From Lycorma delicatula (lineage: Eukaryota > Arthropoda > Insecta > Hemiptera > Fulgoridae): 64,000 bases of DNA. The stretch spans positions 298,629,647-298,693,646 of the forward strand of contig NC_134455.1 of NCBI RefSeq assembly GCF_047948215.1, given 5' to 3'. Both the position numbers and the translations under genes were made by a program. Under the pieces are notes generated by a model. It ran no database searches. It was not told where the DNA came from and worked only from the letters and a program-made list of their open reading frames with translations. This document shows, piece by piece, positions 59,351 through 64,000 of this stretch; the first letter of the stretch is position 1, and each line of letters starts with the position of its first letter.

Positions 59351-59569
59351 TTTTTTTACTACGTTTCCTGATTAATTTTCTTAATTTTATATTTTAAATT
59401 ATTTGAATATGTAAAGATTAACATTCTTGTTGAGGTCGTTTTTACTTTTAAAGTTACTTAAATAAATAAAAAAAAAACACCAGGTAATATATCAACACTC
59501 CGTAAAAATGTAATATTGTGACAAGAAAAAATAATTAAAATTATTTGTAAATTTAAAAAATAAGACTGC

Positions 59570-59972
59570 AGATTGTCCTAAAGATAAAAGTACTCCGGCT
59601 ATTTGTGCGCTCTGTCAGTCAGGCCAACCGTCCACAGATGAACGCTGCAAGAATTATGATGAAATCCTGGACAGAAAACAGAAGCAAGGATAATAAAACC
59701 TACTATAAAGAATGCTGCTCCACTCCAGATAAACGGAATGCTTCCTTTGACTTGGGTAATGCCAATTTGCCCTCATTAGGTAAAAGAACAAATAGAATTC
59801 GAGACGCGCATCCTAACGCACATCCATGGTCTTATTCCCCGGCTGTTTAGCACGACATCCTTGATGATACCGAAGACACGCTACAAAAACTAACTAATAA
59901 CATAGAATTTTTGGTTCAGCAAATAGATAACCTAATAGAATTGCTCAGTAAAGTGATCAACGAAACCTATTA
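59570..59972 (+). pseudogene. Jockey gag C-terminus
   Basis: TADCPKDKSTPAICALCQ and DERCKNYDEILDRK form the end of the Jockey-type zinc-knuckle region (the usual C-P-x-HxxNYxGC is altered). A shifted tail near 59850-59972 (DILDDTEDTLQKLTNNIEFL, then QQIDNLIELLSK) matches the leucine-rich gag end of this clade. Stops and a shift near 59695. Confidence 0.7.
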
Positions 59973-60936
59973 ATGACTAAATTTCTAAGAGTTTCTACCT
60001 ACAATATCAATAGTCTCGCTGGTCGATGTTAGAAAGTAAGTCTTTAATAATGACAGAGTTATTAGATAATGTTCTACTTTCTGAAGTCCACTTCACTGAT
60101 CATAATTATTTTCGTATTCGAGAGTATTCAGTCTACATCACTAATCATTCTGATGGCAAAATGCATGGAGGGAATGCAGTGTTCATCAAAGGAATGATAA
60201 AGTATCACCAACCACTAAAGTACCGGCCAGCACATTCAAGCAACATCGGTTGAGATACTAGACTGGCTTGAACCTCCCAGGCTGCAGGAAATCTACAATC
60301 CTCCTCGCCATATAATCGAACAGTTCATTCTCTGAGTTCTTTTCATCACTATGTTTGGTTTTATGTTAGGAAGTGAACGGAACCAAAAACATCTCCTCTT
60401 GGGCTCAAGGCTTATAACTAGTAGAAGCCGGGTTTTAAAGGGTTGCGTCATTAACATGCACTCAATGCAATCTCTGTTTTGCAGCCAACTTACTAGTGGT
60501 TGGCTAAAACGAAGATTACAGACTTGTTGGAATTTTACATCACTTAAGATATTTCGATGTTGTACGCTGAAGTAAGAAATAAATAAGATTCGACGTCTGA
60601 CCATTTACCTTTTCTGCTTACCGTTAGTAAGATTATGATAAGAATAAACATAATCGCCTGTCCTCCCTAACAACGGAACCGACTGGGATTCTTATCGTAG
60701 CTGGATAGAAGAGAAGCAAATTGTGCCTGGTCTATTGAAATTTTCCTCCGATATCAATAATTCGACACAACATTTAACATCAATCCTGCTTGAGGCTGCT
60801 TGGAGCTCGAAACCTGTAATTGATTATGAGGGGCGGCAAGACATGGAGTACCCAACGGAAATGATAGATCTTATTGCTACTGATAGGACGAAGCTTAAGA
60901 AAATATGGCAATGTTTCAATGTACCTGTTGCTAGAC
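59972..60936 (+). pseudogene. Jockey ORF2: endonuclease and linker, RT missing
   Basis: Starts MTKFLRVSTYNINSLAG at 59972. Pieces LLSEVHFTDHNYFRIREYSV and NHSDGKMHGGNAVFIKG (60058-60200) are the Jockey endonuclease (SExHF, then HGGxAV). Further on are NPPRHII, a deleted GGDFNAKH region, GSRLITSRSRVLKG, FYIT, MLYAEVRN and SDHLPF (SDH motif kept near 60597), each in a different frame. The linker 60684-60936 (TDWDSYRSWIEE, then AAWSSKP and KKIWQ) is the segment before RT. Many frame changes; no RT domain. Confidence 0.78.
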
Positions 60937-62563
60937 ACGACCCTTCAAGAGCATCATAGCGGTTTTCTTCGCACTGAAAACCGTCTTATGCTGAAGAATC
61001 CACAACTTTAACACATTACATGCTTGTGTTGCTCTGAGCTGTATCTCAGCACGCGAATTGTTCTCGACCAGCACTAACCCATCGTCGGCTTAAGCCACGA
61101 TGCGGCAGCTACTGGGCATCCGCAATCGCATGATAGAATTGAACACAACGACCCAGACGAATGGATTTAGAACATTGCCATGTGACAACCTTTAGACAGA
61201 GTCTTTCCTACCTCTGAGCTGCCGTCACGAAGGACGATAGTTCTATCGCTGAAATAGCTCGAGAGGAGTCCTAATCTCGTTTAGCGTGCACCCACGCTGC
61301 TACAATTGAAACAAGGCAGAGGGCCACCACAAGTTATTGAAAGCCCCGGATATGTCCAAAAAGATGCCGTGTACATTTGCACTCGCTGGACGAAGCCAAT
61401 AATCAGAAGAGTAAGGATATGATCTTTATCTATAACAACTATATCCTGAGTTGAGAGAATGTCTTTTATCCGCTAATGACCAAGTACTCTGTAGACACAA
61501 CACCATATGGGTCTTTATTTACCTGCTGTTGCACAAAGGTGTGCCAGGAATCACCTTCAGAAGACCTAACCTTTTGAAAATAATCGGTTCTTTTCCGACG
61601 ATAATCCGTAATCAAGACTGCACGCCGATCAGGATCACATTCACCTTGTGCGGCTCTCCTGAACCGGCCCACAGTGCGCTTCATCGGATTCCCGATGAAA
61701 TTCCCGAGTTCACTATCCAGCTATTCTCTCCTGATCCGTGCTTCTGGGAATGGCCTGCTTAGCGGCTTCAACTATCGTAGAATAAAAATTCTTTACCAGG
61801 TTGTCTAATGGGACCTCGTTCAGACTTCGAGCAAAAAGTCAAAGCCTGGCCGTAAGAATATTTGGAAACCTTGGCCAATCTGCATGCCTGTGCAGGAACT
61901 GTCCCTGCTGAATATGAACGTCACCCCTGAAGACATCGCGCAGTCCATCTACCCAATCAAACCTATTAACCAGGGATCGCTCTCGGAACCATCAACTACC
62001 GACCAGTAGAGAATCCTACTGGGATATCCTTTACAATGGTAAACATCAATGTGAGTACCATGGAAGGCACTCTGCAAACCGTCTGCACTAGCGAAGGTAG
62101 TCAATTCGCCGGCTTCATTGAAAACATCAAAATGACGCTGCGTGATAAAACCTGCGATAAATTCTCCGCCATTATCCGTGATCCCACTATGCCAAAGAAG
62201 CGATATGGCATTCGCATCAACTGGTATCAGAAAAAGACGATCCACTACCAACCTAACAATTCTATTCAAACTTTCCAAAAGCTGTGCAATGGAATCCCTG
62301 TACTGAAAGTACGAGCTAACCACAACTAGGTCCAAACCATCCTCGGCACGCTTAACAACGACGTGATGCGTATCAGAGGCCTGCCGTACAAAGACACTAT
62401 CTATAGACTTCCTGTACAGTATGGCGGATTTGCTGTAACAAACAAAAATTATTTCCAGCTGACAAACCTGGCAGATCACTCTTGACAACATACGGGTGTT
62501 GCAAAAGAAAAACCCCGAGACTCCATTTCTCAACAACCTCACCTCACTTAACTTCGCCTTCAT
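60937..62563 (-). pseudogene. R1-like ORF2: endonuclease and partial RT
   Basis: The endonuclease is in the 204-codon frame at 62563-61949: VVVSSYFQYRDSIAQLLESL, PVDANAISLLWHS (the DxNA motif) and SDPWLIG near its end. The pre-RT linker is at 61684-61466 (RRAAQGECDPDRRAVLITDY). RT near 61400-60937: FLDISGAFNNLWWPS, RDGSSEVGKTLSKG, GNVLNPFVWVVVF (shifted) and V-A-stop-A-D-D-G, where the Y of YADD has become TAA. The palm is thus interrupted at its catalytic site. The sequence ends soon after in AKKTAMMLLKG; thumb and C-terminus are missing. Confidence 0.78.
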
Positions 62564-62599
62564 AGGCTCCCTGGGAATTAAGTTGACCGAATCTAACCA

Positions 62600-63751
62600 T
62601 CAAGAGAGTTGAAATACATCTCAACAGCTCTCAAGTAGCAACCACACTCCTTACTATTCACCGAGTTCCTATGACATCAGCGCAACATTTTACAGTTCAC
62701 GCAAGACGGAACCTCTTTCCTTTGCGGACAGTTGTCAGGCTTGTGGCCCTCCTCGCCATAATCCGCGGAGACTGACGCATACTAATTTGGCCCTATGGCC
62801 CTATGGCCACTTAAAGCACCGTTGTATGTCAAGTTATTCCTTGACGAAATTGGATGCAAAATCTACGAAGATTCATCCCTCTTACACGAACTTCTGGTGG
62901 ACACCACCTCTTAACTCGAAAAGTCCGTGATTCCGTGGGGCATTAGGCTTGCCAGTCCTAAAGACTAACCTACACTGCTCTTTGAACGAGGCCTCGTCAA
63001 AGTCGGTGTTCTGTTCTCATATGAGAGACAAAACTACCTCGTCAGAGAGCCTCCGCTCAATGTCATACACTATGTCAAAAGCTTGAGGTTAAGGTTGACC
63101 TCAAGATTTTGGACAGCAGGAGACTCCTTCATGACTCTGACAGTCCCCTTATTCTCAGCAACGACTACTTGCCCTTTGCTGCTCTCCTTTATATCCCTGA
63201 TCTTGAGGAGCTTCCGGTTGTCACAAGTTCCGGTTGAACTTGGAAGTCACGCTTGAGGTCCTTGTTCGTGGTCTTCAAGCCTTCCGCCTTGTTAACAAAG
63301 ATTACCTCCGACTTCTTCGCTGGCTTCCCACTTGGTCTTAAGCACATCAGCGTAGCGCCTCGTCTGTTCTGGGGCCTGGACAACGTTGGGAACTACCTTA
63401 TTCTCCTTGGTCTAAGATACCAAGGTCTAAAAACCTTCTGCTAATGCAGAAACCGCTTCCACGCTTCACCAGGCGGGGAAGAATTGTTTTCCTCGTCCCT
63501 ACACTGAAGTTGCCGGGAAGTAATAAAATCTTGAACAAGTAGTCCAGGTCCTCCTGGACTACCTTATCCAGCGGAGCAGAACTGCCAGGTCTACCCTTTG
63601 CGCTCTTGAAACCCTCAACTACAGGGGTGGGCTTAACTCGGGTGGGCGCCCTTGTATCCATCGAGCTTGACTCGTCTTTGTAGGAGTTTGACGGTACAGC
63701 CTCCGGCTTCCTCTTTTGCCTGGACTTCCGAACTTCTTGGAAACCTTCCAT
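62600..63751 (-). pseudogene. R1-like gag (ORF1)
   Basis: ATG 63751 opens 117 codons with a basic start (MEGFQEVRKSRQKRKPEAVP). A shift near 63390 leads to 64 codons (GKPAKKSEVIFVNKAEGLKT). Then RDIKESSKGQ with RVMKESPAVQNLEVNL follows, and finally an eroded zinc-knuckle region near 62690-62780 (DYGEEGHKPDNCP, then CVNC and CHRN), where cysteines have been lost. The layout fits the R1 gag; at least four breaks. Confidence 0.7.
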
Positions 63752-64000
63752 GGCCGACGATTCCCTATCCCTAAAAAACTAACGAATTTCTCGCTGTCTT
63801 CCTCCTACCAACTAAATTGGGCAAGACCACAAACGTGACAACTGCCCACAGCGAACACTGGCAGCCGGAGACCTTAAATATTCTCCTGTCAAACTATGTA
63901 CCTCTTCGCCGCAACTGGATCAATTAAATGCAATACGTAACCGTACTGCAAAAAATCACAGTATACTGCCCTCGTTCTTCAAAGGACGCGAGTAGCACTA

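Larger units (their letters stand above)
59565..60936 (+). mobile_element. Jockey-clade LINE fragment: gag end, endonuclease
   Basis: 5'-truncated within gag and cut at about 60936, where - strand R1-like sequence begins. Both the 5' half of gag and everything from RT onward are missing. Flanking DNA on the left is AT-rich; the fragment is noticeably less so. Confidence 0.82.
60937..64000 (-). mobile_element. R1-like LINE, 3'-truncated, runs off the right edge
   Basis: Read on the - strand from the window edge: 5' leader (64000-63752), gag (63751 to about 62600), endonuclease (about 62563-61950), RT (about 61700-60937). It stops within RT, shortly after the catalytic motif, against the + strand Jockey fragment. 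The less AT-rich composition is shared with the R1 remnant at 48-51.6 kb. Confidence 0.82.

Overview
The window reads as AT-rich nuclear DNA of an arthropod, most likely a hemipteran-type insect with a large, transposon-laden genome. The grounds are indirect: very low coding density, spliced exons with GT/AG borders, a tRNA-derived SINE family with about ten copies, non-LTR retrotransposons of the R1, Jockey and I-like groups, and pogo and mariner DNA transposons. Nothing in the sequence fixes the species.

The only host gene I can support is a + strand gene for a CUB-domain protein. Three exons are proposed: 399-537, a 20-nt microexon at 47497-47516, and 54027-54247. Their reading phases fit each other exactly (0, then 2, then 1), and the joined product runs through the second to fourth cysteines of one CUB domain. 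The final exon resembles insect suppressor of lurcher-like (SOL-1-type) receptor auxiliary proteins. On this model 538-47496 is a single intron of about 47 kb and 47517-54026 a second of 6.5 kb. Almost everything else in the window is intron filled with mobile elements.

Layout. 1-9.4 kb: exon 399-537, several SINE copies (one SINE inside another at 7965-8455), a duplicated 0.2 kb repeat, a perfect 39-bp palindrome, and a decayed Penelope-like fragment. 9.48-12.05 kb: a nearly complete but dead pogo/Tigger element. 13.9-16.7 kb: inverted-repeat elements, including a 560-bp MITE with long terminal inverted repeats (TIRs). 19.3-20.0 kb: a Jockey 3' end. 21.8-26.46 kb: an almost full-length R1-clade retrotransposon on the - strand with one long intact RT frame, seated in a TAA microsatellite. 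26.5-31.13 kb: a 5'-truncated I/Jockey-like element with RNase H, + strand, with the RT palm deleted. 37.37-39.59 kb: a pogo-like element with a DD41D mariner (rosa-like) inserted in it. 47.74-52.3 kb: roughly 0.4-kb inverted repeats enclosing an R1-like gag-EN-RT remnant. 56.4-56.9 kb: the 3' end of an RTE-like RT. 58.29-59.35 kb: a foldback-type element with arms of about 340 bp. 59.57-60.94 kb: a Jockey gag/EN fragment meeting head-on a - strand R1-like element that runs off the right edge.

None of the mobile elements looks able to move by itself. The R1 element at 21.8-26.46 kb comes closest, but its gag and endonuclease frames are broken. The points most worth following are the microexon gene model, the two adjacent perfect palindromes inside the R1 gag, the R1 remnant between long inverted repeats, and the two families of long-TIR elements.
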